Part shown: positions 1-8,205 of the stretch, piece by piece
How positions within the stretch are numbered: the first letter of the stretch is position 1
Layout of the letters: each line of letters opens with the position of its first letter
IMG/VR virus record: IMGVR_UViG_3300035700_000037
Location: 1-28,819 of that record
From: a virus
Length of the DNA stretch: 28,819 nt
Strand: one strand, 5' to 3'
Notes under the pieces: generated by a model
Database searches by the model: none
What the model was told of the DNA's origin: nothing
What the model saw: only the letters and a program-made list of their open reading frames with translations
Program-made: the position numbers and the translations under genes

Positions 1-2
1 AA

Positions 3-62
3 TCGTGCCACATTCAGTGGACTTATGCGGAAGTGACCCGCCGCGTATTACTTAGAACGTAA
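3..62 (+). other. possible 3' end of an upstream gene
   Basis: One frame is open from the window edge to a TAA at 60-62, 14 nt before the next ATG. That spacing is like other gene junctions here. Another frame closes at 34-36, so the true frame of any upstream gene cannot be decided from this short stretch. No function can be given. Confidence 0.25.
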
Positions 63-76
63 CCAAGGAGAAACAA

Positions 77-463
77 ATGGGACGTCCGATTAATTCAAGA
101 TATTTAGGCCCAACCGCAGACGGCGGTAGAGATCTAACCGGTGAAGCTAAATTTTCACCAACAGTAAAAGTAGGCACTAATACAGTATCAGAAACTGGTA
201 TTATCGTTAGCCAACGCTCAGAAACAGTGTTTGTAGTAAACGATGCAGCAGACGGTTCGGGCAATCAAGGTTCATGCGAACTTGTTAACTCTGGTACTCC
301 AGGCGATAATGAGATGGTAATTACTGGGTTTGTAGAAGGCGGATCAGCTGTATATATTCGTAAGCTACAGAACAGAACTGTAATTGATTTCGAGAACAAC
401 GTTTACACTTGGGAAATCCAAGACGACTCTACTGCAAACGTACTTGTTTTAACTCAGATTTAA
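77..463 (+). CDS. small putative virion protein
   Basis: 128 residues, starting at an ATG preceded by a clear Shine-Dalgarno sequence (AAGGAG, about 6 nt spacer). The N-terminus MGRPINSRYLGPTADGG is followed by a Thr/Val/Gly-rich stretch that looks all-beta. No signal peptide, membrane segment or catalytic motif is visible. It is the first of a same-strand run of fibre-like genes and is closed by a terminator hairpin directly after its stop, so it may be the end of its own transcript. Position and composition suggest a structural or fibre-associated protein. That role is inferred from neighbours. I do not recognise a named family. Confidence 0.8.
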   Translation: MGRPINSRYLGPTADGGRDLTGEAKFSPTVKVGTNTVSETGIIVSQRSETVFVVNDAADGSGNQGSCELVNSGTPGDNEMVITGFVEGGSAVYIRKLQNRTVIDFENNVYTWEIQDDSTANVLVLTQI

Positions 464-466
464 TCT

Positions 467-488
467 ATGGGGATTCGTCCCCATTTTT
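467..488 (+). terminator. rho-independent terminator
   Basis: A 7-bp stem (ATGGGGA at 467-473 with TCCCCAT at 478-484) closes a stable TTCG tetraloop, followed by a T run at 484-488. It lies 3 nt after a stop codon. Confidence 0.85.
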
Positions 489-500
489 AGGAACTAACAA

Positions 501-1628
501 ATGGCAAAGTATGTAAACGTAGAATCAGGTGACTACACGTTAAAGATAGACAACGGTGGCAATATTATATTGGACACCGGTATTCCTAGCCTGCCAGGTA
601 AAGTAATTGTTACAGGCGACTTAGAGATACAAGGTGCTACTACTACAGTATATTCTAATGATTTAGTTATAGACGACAACATCATACAGTTAAACCGTCC
701 TAGTACCGACGACGGCGAGTTGCCTGTGTTAACGCCTGAAGAGATCTTATCTGGTATCGAAGTAAACCGTGGAGCCGGAGTTGATCCCGCTAGATGGGTA
801 TATGACGGTGGTGTATCGTTTACTGACCCTCAAACAGATAGTGTTGTAGGCGGCGCATGGGTTCCTAGAGTAGAAGGCGGAAACCTTCTAGGTATTCAAG
901 CAGTAAGTATTTCAACTCCAGACGCAGTAAACTTAAATTTAATAGGCACTGTAGCTGATGGTCCAGGAAGTAGTAAACCTAATACTGGAATGGTAACAGT
1001 TAAAGGTGCTACTGGTTATGCAGACCGGATTGGTAACCTACAGCTAGCAATAGTAGATTCTGGGCTACTTCCAAACCCTACGCCCGACGAAGTAGAAAAA
1101 TTAGATTATATACCTAACGTAGAATGGGTACTAGAACAAATTGCTTTTACACTAACTCAAACACGTCAGCCAAGAATTGAAGAAGGTACATTTGCTGGCA
1201 CCGAGACTTACGTAGAAACACAAGACGATACTGTTTCTGGTACAAGTCAAGTACTTATTGCTATAGACGGCAATATTACATCAACATTCCAAGACACAAA
1301 CACAAGATTATTTGATGTAACAATCGAAGGCAACACTATAAGATCAACTGAACAAGATCAAGATCTTGTTTTAGTCGGCGATAGGTATGGCAGTGTAAAA
1401 GTAGACGACAGCCTGATACTAACACCAACTTCACAACACCTTAACGGTCTACTAGGGCCAGGCGATGCTGTTATTGACCCCGATGCACCTGTTGCTGCCG
1501 GCGGCGTCAAAATTTACGCTAAACCTGAAGAGCCCGGCGGAACTGGTATTTTCTTCGTTAACGAAGGATTTACTAGAGACGAATTGATAAGTAAAAACAA
1601 AGCAATCTTGTACAGCATGATTTTTTAA
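501..1628 (+). CDS. putative tail-fibre or virion structural protein
   Basis: 375 residues. The ATG follows AGGAAC, a plausible Shine-Dalgarno sequence, just after the upstream terminator. The N-terminal part has the repetitive pattern of phage fibre proteins (VITGDLEIQGATTTVYSNDL around residues 36-55, then IIQLN). The same ITGDLTVDGN-type pattern recurs in the large fibre-like gene at 2705, so the two probably share a beta-structured fold. The rest is rich in Gly, Asp and Thr, with no enzyme motif. It is followed after 12 nt by the next gene and is probably in one operon with it. The fibre or fibre-connector role is inferred from sequence style and context. Confidence 0.8.
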   Translation: MAKYVNVESGDYTLKIDNGGNIILDTGIPSLPGKVIVTGDLEIQGATTTVYSNDLVIDDNIIQLNRPSTDDGELPVLTPEEILSGIEVNRGAGVDPARWVYDGGVSFTDPQTDSVVGGAWVPRVEGGNLLGIQAVSISTPDAVNLNLIGTVADGPGSSKPNTGMVTVKGATGYADRIGNLQLAIVDSGLLPNPTPDEVEKLDYIPNVEWVLEQIAFTLTQTRQPRIEEGTFAGTETYVETQDDTVSGTSQVLIAIDGNITSTFQDTNTRLFDVTIEGNTIRSTEQDQDLVLVGDRYGSVKVDDSLILTPTSQHLNGLLGPGDAVIDPDAPVAAGGVKIYAKPEEPGGTGIFFVNEGFTRDELISKNKAILYSMIF

Positions 1629-1640
1629 TAGGAATATATA

Positions 1641-2012
1641 ATGGCAATAAGAAATGTAGCAATTGATGATACAGGCGGAACAACCGAAGGCGGCGTAAGT
1701 TATCGTCACGAACTATTACTAGTGCCTGCAGATACAAGGTATGCAGTTACAACAGTAATGGTATGCAACCAGTTTGACCCTGGAGCTCCGGGCGCTGACT
1801 CAGCAGATTCTGCTTTCGATATGTATATTGTTCCTGACGGTAGTACAATATCGCCAGGTACAACTGTTGTAGTGAGAAGGCTGTCGCTTCCGGCAGGAGA
1901 AACGTTTACATTTGATTCAGAAAAGATCATCTTAGGCGAGTTCGATAGAATTGTAATCGACGGTTCGGCACCAGGCAACTTAGTAGCAACAGTGAGTTAC
2001 TTGGAGGTCTAA
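1641..2012 (+). CDS. small putative virion protein
   Basis: 123 residues, with AGGAA upstream as Shine-Dalgarno sequence. The composition suggests a compact beta-sandwich (alternating hydrophobic stretches such as YAVTTVMVCNQF and IILGEFDRIVIDG). No catalytic motif, signal peptide or membrane helix is seen. Its TAA overlaps the ATG of the following gene by one base (TAATG), so translation of the two is probably coupled. It sits between two fibre-like genes, which suggests a tail-fibre accessory or head or tail decoration protein. That is inference only. Confidence 0.8.
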   Translation: MAIRNVAIDDTGGTTEGGVSYRHELLLVPADTRYAVTTVMVCNQFDPGAPGADSADSAFDMYIVPDGSTISPGTTVVVRRLSLPAGETFTFDSEKIILGEFDRIVIDGSAPGNLVATVSYLEV

Positions 2013-2572
2013 TGAGACTGTTAAAAGCACAGAATACAAATCTAAGAAGTATTAAAGGCAATGGCGTTAAGTACGACGTTGACGACCAAGTAATAATGGA
2101 TAGCAAAAATGTTCTGCTTATTCCAAAGGGCACTGAAGCAGAACGTCCGGCAAATCCAACTGAAGGCCATATGCGTTTCAATACAGACGACACTCAGTTT
2201 GAAGTATATCAGAACGGTGAGTGGAGAGAAATACGCTTTAAAGAGCCAAACCAAGATCCTGGCATTGTAACTCAATACCTAGGTGACGGCGACGCAACTG
2301 AAACCGTATTTGGTCCACTCGCTTCTGGCGATGCAGACTATCCTGTTCCAGTAGCAGCACAAAACGTATTCATATATGTAGAAAACGTATATCAAGTTCC
2401 AGGACCGTTATCAGACGGCTTAGTTGAAATCGGTAACTACACTCTGCAGGAAAGTGTAAGCGGCAGTTTAGGAGGGCCGGGTTCACCGTATGCAGATGGA
2501 TGGTACGTTGTATTTGGATCGCCACCTGATGCAGACAGACCTATAATTGCAGTTCATAACTTTGACAAGTAA
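2012..2572 (+). CDS. fibre-module virion protein
   Basis: 186 residues. The start is set by GGAGG about 5 nt upstream and by the TAATG overlap with the previous gene. Residues 33-77 carry a module of the form IPKGTEAERPANPTEG, then MRFNT, then FEVYQNGEWREI. This also occurs twice in the 1005-residue fibre-like gene downstream and is a familiar building block of marine T4-like fibre proteins. The C-terminal part is Gly/Pro/Asp-rich. The gene ends inside a strong terminator, so it closes this operon. A fibre or fibre-attachment protein is likely. The exact role is unknown. Confidence 0.8.
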   Translation: MRLLKAQNTNLRSIKGNGVKYDVDDQVIMDSKNVLLIPKGTEAERPANPTEGHMRFNTDDTQFEVYQNGEWREIRFKEPNQDPGIVTQYLGDGDATETVFGPLASGDADYPVPVAAQNVFIYVENVYQVPGPLSDGLVEIGNYTLQESVSGSLGGPGSPYADGWYVVFGSPPDADRPIIAVHNFDK

Positions 2573-2596
2573 GCTACCCAGGTAGCTTATTTTTTT
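2570..2596 (+). terminator. strong rho-independent terminator
   Basis: TAAGCTAC at 2570-2577 pairs with GTAGCTTA at 2582-2589 around a CCAG loop, followed by seven T. The first three bases of the stem are the stop codon of the upstream gene. Confidence 0.92.
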
Positions 2597-2603
2597 ATGC
2601 AAA

Positions 2604-2612
2604 GATAAATAC
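2604..2612 (+). promoter_or_regulatory. T4-type late promoter
   Basis: GATAAATAC matches the late-box consensus seen throughout this window (T4: TATAAATA). The predicted start near 2617 leaves a leader of about 88 nt before the ATG at 2705, the longest late leader in the window. Confidence 0.8.
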
Positions 2613-2704
2613 TACTAATGTAAGGAAGGGCTTTACAAACAAACCGTGGTTAACCCGCGAGGCAAGGTGGTTAGAGGGACAGGATCCCCGTATAAGGAGA
2701 GATA

Positions 2705-5700
2705 ATGGCTAATGTAGGTCGTATATCGGGTCCGCTACTCAAGGCGAACCTAGTAAGAAACGGAATTGATATAGCAGTCGAAACAGACCTCCTATACGTA
2801 GATGTAAACAATTTAAGAATCGGCGTAAACAACGCTGCCCCAGCTTACGATTTAGACATCACAGGCACCACTCAAACAACTTCACTTTTATCCGGACAAG
2901 CAACTGTAGACAACGTTGACATCGACGGCAACGATATCACTGTGCTGTCTGGCAACCTAAGACTAACCGGATTTGATGCTTCAGCCGGTGTTGAAGCAAA
3001 CGACTTATTCCTAACGCAAAACCAGCTAACAACTGTTGCGAGTGGCGACAATATCTTAATTGATACCAACACTACTAGCAGCGTGATTATCAACAGCAGA
3101 CTAACTATTAACGACGCAGCTAACGTAGACACCAAGATGTCTTACGGCAGCTTGTCGTTTAACGGTGAAACGTCTGAAGCACTAATTGAAACAACGACAA
3201 CTGACTTAGACCTTCAGTTGTCGTCAAACGGCCTTGGCATTGTAGTAACCAACAGCAACACACAAGTAGGATCAGGTCCAGGTGATCCTAAAGACCTAAC
3301 TGTTACAGGCAACACTTTCCTAAACGGTAACCTAACTATAGACGGCAACATCACAATCGGTGATGCAGACACTGACGGCATCACAATCGGTGCAGATTTT
3401 GAATCTAACCTGGTTCCAAACGCAGCAAGCACATACGACCTTGGCACACTTACCAAGTACTGGAGAGATGCGTTTATAGGTGACCTACAGTTAACTACAA
3501 ACAGCCTTACAACTACAGTTACGAACAGCGACATTAGAATAACACCAGACGGTACTGGCAACGCTGTTATAGACACAACTAAGGCTCTAGTTCTTCCAAT
3601 AGGTACCTCAGCAGAGAGACCAGCAGATACAACAGGTGCAATTCGTTGGAACACAACAAACGAAAACTACGAAGCATTTGACGCACGCACAGGCATAAAC
3701 GAATGGGCTACAATTCCGTTAGGTCAAGCTGTTACAAGGTATCAGTTTACTGCAACTGGCGGACAAACTGAATTTACAGGAGCGGATGACAACGGTAACA
3801 CATTTGCTACAGTACCAGGCGGCACAGAAATTGTAATTCAAAATGGGCAAGTGTTAGAAGAAGTAGAAGAATATACAACTACAGACACAACACTTACACT
3901 CGTTACCGGCGCTACTCTTGACGACGACGTTAACATTATCTCTATCGGCACATTCAAGGTAGGCGACGTTGTACCAAAGAGTACAGGCGGAACATTTGAT
4001 AGCGGAGTTATTGTTGACGGCAACTTCAGTGTATTCAACAACACTATCTTAGACGGCTCGTTGAATGTAGTAGATAGAATCGTAAGCATAGGTACAGGAG
4101 CCAGCGGCACACTTCCAGCAAGTGACGATGATCAGGATCGTGGCATAAACTTTAAATGGCACGACGGAGTATCAGGTAAAAACGGCTTCTTTGGGTTCGA
4201 TGACTCAACTGGTTACTTTACTTTTATTCCTGATGCAACAATCACAGGCGAAGTAGTATCCGGCACGCAAGGCGACGTTCAAGCTACAAACTTCCGAGGC
4301 GACGTAATTGCTGCCGATGTTTCAACTGGAACCTTAACAGCAACAGGTGTCGTTTCGTTTGATACTACAGAAGCAATTAAGATTCCTGTAGGCACAACAG
4401 CAGAACGTCCTGCATCTCTTGCAACTGGACAAATTCGTTACAACTCTGATCTAACAATATTTGAAGGATATAACGGTACTGGTTGGGAATTGCTAGGAGG
4501 TGTTACTGACACTGACGGCAACACATATATTCAAGCAGAAACTTCTTTAGGTGCTAATAACAATGAATTAGAATTCTTTGTTTCTGGTACAAGAGAGATG
4601 TTGATTGACTCAACTGGTGTATCACTGACACAGGCCCTGCCTACTACGTCAGGCGGCACAGGCCTTGCAACGTACACTCAAGGTGATATTGTCTATAGCG
4701 ATGCAGCAGATAGTCTAGCAAGTTTAGCTATTGGCGCAACAAACACAGTTCTTGTTAGCAACGGTTCTGCTCCTGCATGGAGTACATCGCTAAACCTAGC
4801 AGGTACATTAGATGTAACTGGTGCAGTAGGTTTATCAGGAGCAATTACACAGACTGACACAACTGCATCTACTGATGTAAACACTGGTGCTATAGTTACA
4901 GACGGTGGCGTTGGTATTGCAGGCGCTCTTAACGTAGGCGGCAATGCTACTATAACCGGCGACCTAACTGTTGACGGTAACACTAACATTAACTCAGCGT
5001 CGTTGACCACTACATCAAACACATTAATACTTGCAGACGGCTCAGCTGATGCAGTAGCAGCAGACGGAGCAGGTGTTGTTGTAGATCTAGGAACTGACGG
5101 TACTGCTGATATAACATACGATCAGGCTACCGACAGTTGGACGATCAATAAAAATGTTACTGCTACTACCTTTACTGGCAACCTAATTGGTAACGCAGAC
5201 ACAGCAACAGCTTGGGCTACAGCAAGAACTATTAGTGTCTCGGGTGCAGTAACTGGCAGCGTGTCAGTAGACGGCACAGGCAACGTTGACATTGCTACTA
5301 CAGCGACAAGTGATCCAACATTAACCTTAGACGGCGATGCAACAGGTACAGCAACGTTTACTGACTTAGGTAACGCTACATTAACTGTTACAGTTGACGG
5401 CGGCAATGCACAAACTCTTGATAGTTTAGACTCTACTGACTTTACACTAGATCTTGTTACTGGCAACGGTAATACAACAACAAACGCTATTACAGCTGGT
5501 GACATTACTGCTACAGGCACGTTCTTTGGTAATGTACAAGGCAACGTAACAGGTACGTTGGGCGGTGAAGTAACGGGTTCGGTATTTGGTGACGATAGTA
5601 CACTTCTTGTAGATGGTATCAACAATACTATACCAGGATACGTAAGTCTTGCCACTCTGCAGGCTGAAGTAGCAGCATCAACTGATTTTACAGACTTCCA

Positions 5701-5722
5701 AGCTCGAATAGCAGCACTGTAA
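2705..5722 (+). CDS. large tail-fibre-like protein
   Basis: 1005 residues with AAGGAG upstream of the ATG. The whole protein is repetitive and low in aromatic residues, with many short TGN/DGN turns, as in phage fibre shafts. Two copies of the module IP(V/I)GT-AERPA, then IR(Y/W)N, then a terminal W lie at about residues 294-342 and 556-598. A third copy is in the gene before. Later segments repeat the ITGDLTVDGN pattern. No C-terminal intramolecular chaperone or peptidase domain is visible; the protein ends QARIAAL. It stands alone between a terminator plus late promoter and a convergent operon. It could be a long or short tail fibre or a whisker-like protein. Receptor specificity cannot be read from the sequence. 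Confidence 0.88.
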   Translation: MANVGRISGPLLKANLVRNGIDIAVETDLLYVDVNNLRIGVNNAAPAYDLDITGTTQTTSLLSGQATVDNVDIDGNDITVLSGNLRLTGFDASAGVEANDLFLTQNQLTTVASGDNILIDTNTTSSVIINSRLTINDAANVDTKMSYGSLSFNGETSEALIETTTTDLDLQLSSNGLGIVVTNSNTQVGSGPGDPKDLTVTGNTFLNGNLTIDGNITIGDADTDGITIGADFESNLVPNAASTYDLGTLTKYWRDAFIGDLQLTTNSLTTTVTNSDIRITPDGTGNAVIDTTKALVLPIGTSAERPADTTGAIRWNTTNENYEAFDARTGINEWATIPLGQAVTRYQFTATGGQTEFTGADDNGNTFATVPGGTEIVIQNGQVLEEVEEYTTTDTTLTLVTGATLDDDVNIISIGTFKVGDVVPKSTGGTFDSGVIVDGNFSVFNNTILDGSLNVVDRIVSIGTGASGTLPASDDDQDRGINFKWHDGVSGKNGFFGFDDSTGYFTFIPDATITGEVVSGTQGDVQATNFRGDVIAADVSTGTLTATGVVSFDTTEAIKIPVGTTAERPASLATGQIRYNSDLTIFEGYNGTGWELLGGVTDTDGNTYIQAETSLGANNNELEFFVSGTREMLIDSTGVSLTQALPTTSGGTGLATYTQGDIVYSDAADSLASLAIGATNTVLVSNGSAPAWSTSLNLAGTLDVTGAVGLSGAITQTDTTASTDVNTGAIVTDGGVGIAGALNVGGNATITGDLTVDGNTNINSASLTTTSNTLILADGSADAVAADGAGVVVDLGTDGTADITYDQATDSWTINKNVTATTFTGNLIGNADTATAWATARTISVSGAVTGSVSVDGTGNVDIATTATSDPTLTLDGDATGTATFTDLGNATLTVTVDGGNAQTLDSLDSTDFTLDLVTGNGNTTTNAITAGDITATGTFFGNVQGNVTGTLGGEVTGSVFGDDSTLLVDGINNTIPGYVSLATLQAEVAASTDFTDFQARIAAL

Positions 5723-5730
5723 TAGTGCTG
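5712..5730 (+). terminator. hairpin at convergent gene junction
   Basis: CAGCACT at 5712-5718 pairs with AGTGCTG at 5724-5730 over a 5-nt loop that contains the stop of the fibre gene. It lies between two converging genes 8 nt apart. There is no good T run on either side, so any termination would be weak. Confidence 0.45.
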
Positions 5731-6171
5731 TTATGAGTTGATATCAAGCCAATCAATAACCTCAAGAACTGTTTGAAGTTTACTTCGGATAGTTCTATTC
5801 TGGAGAGTATTTCTTAAACCGTGATGTAATGGCTTGGGCCATTTGCTAAAACTAACCCAAGCATAACCATCATGTTCATGATTAAGGTTAGGGATAAATT
5901 CTTCAGCAACTAGTGTTAGGTAGGTATGGAAGTGAAACTGATAGTCATTAGACACGAAACTCTCGAGCGGCATAGTTTTTAGAATTTCTATTTCGCCAAT
6001 TTCTTCTTGTATTTCTCTTTGTAGTCCCTGCCACGGTGTCTCGACTCCTTCAGCAGTTCCGCCTACAAGTCCCCAATGGTTCTTATGACGTCCTTGTGTG
6101 CGGTGTATAAAAAGAAACCTATGTGTGTCAAGTGCGTAGAAAAGTGCACCACTGCAAACTATTTGATCCAT
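5731..6171 (-). CDS. Nudix hydrolase
   Basis: 146 residues. The full Nudix signature is present in order: G-x5-E-x7-R-E-x2-E-E-x-G, read as GGTAEGVE, then TPWQGLQ, then REIQEEIG. The paired glutamates of REIQEE are the expected Mg2+ ligands. Family members hydrolyse nucleoside diphosphates linked to another group (dNTPs, ADP-ribose, Np4A and others). The substrate cannot be told here. It is the last gene of the leftward operon, 8 nt after gp15, with no clear Shine-Dalgarno sequence, which suggests coupling to gp15. Its placement behind neck genes implies late expression, odd for a nucleotide-metabolism enzyme. Confidence 0.92.
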   Translation of the reverse strand: MDQIVCSGALFYALDTHRFLFIHRTQGRHKNHWGLVGGTAEGVETPWQGLQREIQEEIGEIEILKTMPLESFVSNDYQFHFHTYLTLVAEEFIPNLNHEHDGYAWVSFSKWPKPLHHGLRNTLQNRTIRSKLQTVLEVIDWLDINS

Positions 6172-6179
6172 ACAAGTAA

Positions 6180-7643
6180 TTAGCTAAGAAGATCCAAACG
6201 CCATGCGCCGTCTGAGTATTCGCCTTCCCAACTCTTGATCCAATAATCGCCGGTCCACTTATACTGGTATCCAGTGTTAAGGTTTGAAGTGTAAGCTACT
6301 TCAGTTTCTTCGCTAGCATCAAATACTATACGCCATTCGCGCAGACCAGAGTTAGAATTAATGTACCATTCAACTATATCATTTTCACTAGCAACAAAGT
6401 CACTGCCGTCTTGGTTCTTCCAAGCATCTGCGCCGTCAGCATTATTAACGTTGCCGATATCGCCTAGTAACAACAGACGTATACCAACTGTTTTAACAGA
6501 ACTAGGGTTGAACCTTGCCGGATCGATGATATAATCGATATTGGTTCTGCCTTCAATAATAGTATCTTCAGGAATAGTATCGCCGTCCCATGTGATATTG
6601 ATTACTGTAGGATCCATGCCATCAAGTGCAATTGTACCTACGATGTAATTGTTAGTTTCGGACGATTGCAAGAATATTCTGCTTGAACCAGCTTGATACT
6701 GGCCAGTATATGCTTCAAATAATTCTAACCAACTAACAGTGCCAACACTTTGTCCGTCGATTATCTGAGCTTGGTTGCCGTTTACAAATAGGCCGTAATT
6801 TTTCCAAGTAGTAGCAACAACGGTTCTATTGTTACTAGTAACGTCTGTAGTCGTTGAAGTTTCTATTCCGTTCTCATTGTCCATTATATCGCCTGTACGA
6901 ACTGCTGGCGGAGCCGTGTCAGCCCAAGCAGCTAACTCAGGACCACTAATGCCTAGTTCAATACTGCCATTAGCTTCGTCGTAGATGCTGTTTATAATCT
7001 TTTGTACAACGCCTAACTTCTTAACCTTGACTGGTGTAGACAAGTAGATAGGAATACTAAAAGTAAGCTGAGCGACGTCGATCTCTGAATCAACACCAAC
7101 AGGAATAGACTTTGATGAAAATACAACGCCTTCAAGGTTAACAACAGTCAAACTAGTCCAGTCGATATAATTGTCTGTTGCTTGTATCTCGAAACTTGGG
7201 TTAAACAACGCAAGAATCTGTTCAAGTATTTGTAATTTTTGATCAGTATTTGATGCCCATATATCTGCACTTATACGCAAAGTGTACGGACTTGGCATCA
7301 GCCTTTCGACAGTGTAGTTTTGACCTTGTGTATTAAGGTATTCTTGGTTGTCTCTGTCGTACGCTCGTTCTCTTACGTTAACCTTGCTAACCAAAGTCTG
7401 GTCAGCAGTTCTTGTGCGATCCTGCTCGAGTCCGGTAATATAGACAGCCATTCTAGGTGCACTAGGAATCTTGTTCTCGGAGTTGTCTCTGATTATGTTA
7501 GCAACTTGTCGTGTGAGGTCTCCGTACATTACAGGCACCTGTTTGAGGTTGCCGTTAGCGTCCTGGTGTGAAAAGTTACTCAATAGACGAATTGTCTGAG
7601 TGAGATATCGTCTTATTTGTTTATCGTAAAAGAAATCAGACAT
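6180..7643 (-). CDS. gp15: tail sheath stabilizer, gp15-like
   Basis: 487 residues from the ATG at 7643, chosen because AAGGAG lies about 9 nt upstream. An in-frame ATG at 7670 lies deeper inside the endonuclease gene and has a poorer context. The N-terminus MSDFFYDKQIRRYLTQTIRL fits the start of T4 gp15 (FYNSSFRRYATL in my memory). Further gp15-like stretches follow: NYTVERLMPSPYTL, EQILALFNPSFEI and a VAQLTFSIPIYL strand. T4 gp15 caps the sheath and tube end of the tail so that the head can join. This protein is much longer than T4 gp15 (272 residues). The excess is C-terminal and ends in Trp-rich motifs (YQYKWTGDYWIKSW). Confidence 0.85.
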   Translation of the reverse strand: MSDFFYDKQIRRYLTQTIRLLSNFSHQDANGNLKQVPVMYGDLTRQVANIIRDNSENKIPSAPRMAVYITGLEQDRTRTADQTLVSKVNVRERAYDRDNQEYLNTQGQNYTVERLMPSPYTLRISADIWASNTDQKLQILEQILALFNPSFEIQATDNYIDWTSLTVVNLEGVVFSSKSIPVGVDSEIDVAQLTFSIPIYLSTPVKVKKLGVVQKIINSIYDEANGSIELGISGPELAAWADTAPPAVRTGDIMDNENGIETSTTTDVTSNNRTVVATTWKNYGLFVNGNQAQIIDGQSVGTVSWLELFEAYTGQYQAGSSRIFLQSSETNNYIVGTIALDGMDPTVINITWDGDTIPEDTIIEGRTNIDYIIDPARFNPSSVKTVGIRLLLLGDIGNVNNADGADAWKNQDGSDFVASENDIVEWYINSNSGLREWRIVFDASEETEVAYTSNLNTGYQYKWTGDYWIKSWEGEYSDGAWRLDLLS

Positions 7644-8205
7644 TCTTCTGCTCCTTACGTTGCTTTGCACGTTGTTTCATAGCATCTCTACGTTTTTTAG
7701 CCTCTTCGACGCCGTAAATTTCTTCCCAGGTCTTGCCTTTATAATGCTTGCTGTTTGCTGTACCTATTTTACTTTTAGCAGAGGCTGTCTGAGTCTTGCC
7801 CTTCATAGCGCCACCATCTTTTCTTGTCCAGCCGCCGTCACCTCCGGACTCTCTTCTTCTAGTATGAGCTGCTTTTTGAGATTCTTTCATAAGTTTAATA
7901 CTTTGTTCTGAATGTTTTCTATTGTTGCCACCTTGCCTTAGGTTGTATCCGGTTTTTATACTGTCGTAGTCGTCAATGTACTTTTCTTCTAGTTCATTTA
8001 GTTCTTCTAGGCTTTTGGCATAATCTATTACTTCCCAAGCAAATGATTCTTTTCCGTATTTTCTTATAGCATTATGGAAATGATGTTTCTTGCTCGAATA
8101 ACGGCAGTCTGCTATATGTTCTAGCCTTCTTCGATTAGGATCTTGTATAGACTGTCCTATATAAACTTTACCTGATTCTATATGAGTCCACTTATAGATG
8201 TGCAT
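7636..8205 (-). CDS. GIY-YIG homing endonuclease
   Basis: 189 residues. The N-terminal domain has the GIY-YIG pattern: IYKWTHIESGKVYIGQS at about residues 3-19, then R26/R27 and ending with YNLRQGG. The C-terminal half is basic and carries short DNA-binding repeats of the NUMOD3 kind (HSEQSIKLMKES, then KGKTWEEIYGVEEAKKRRDA). Its ATG overlaps the stop of gp14 (TAATG), and its last codons cover the Shine-Dalgarno sequence and first codons of gp15 (8-nt overlap). It is therefore a free-standing mobile gene wedged exactly between two neck genes without disturbing either. It has no late promoter of its own and relies on the gp14 transcript. Confidence 0.9.
   Translation of the reverse strand: MHIYKWTHIESGKVYIGQSIQDPNRRRLEHIADCRYSSKKHHFHNAIRKYGKESFAWEVIDYAKSLEELNELEEKYIDDYDSIKTGYNLRQGGNNRKHSEQSIKLMKESQKAAHTRRRESGGDGGWTRKDGGAMKGKTQTASAKSKIGTANSKHYKGKTWEEIYGVEEAKKRRDAMKQRAKQRKEQKNV

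Noticed and set aside
5122-5655. Long minus-strand open frame inside the fibre gene
   Set aside because: It is an antisense shadow of the repetitive coding sequence, with Val/Pro/Ser-rich nonsense composition and no start signals.
7644-7670. Upstream ATG (MQSNVRSRR) for gp15
   Set aside because: It lies within the endonuclease gene. The ATG at 7643 has AAGGAG at good spacing and gives the expected N-terminus.
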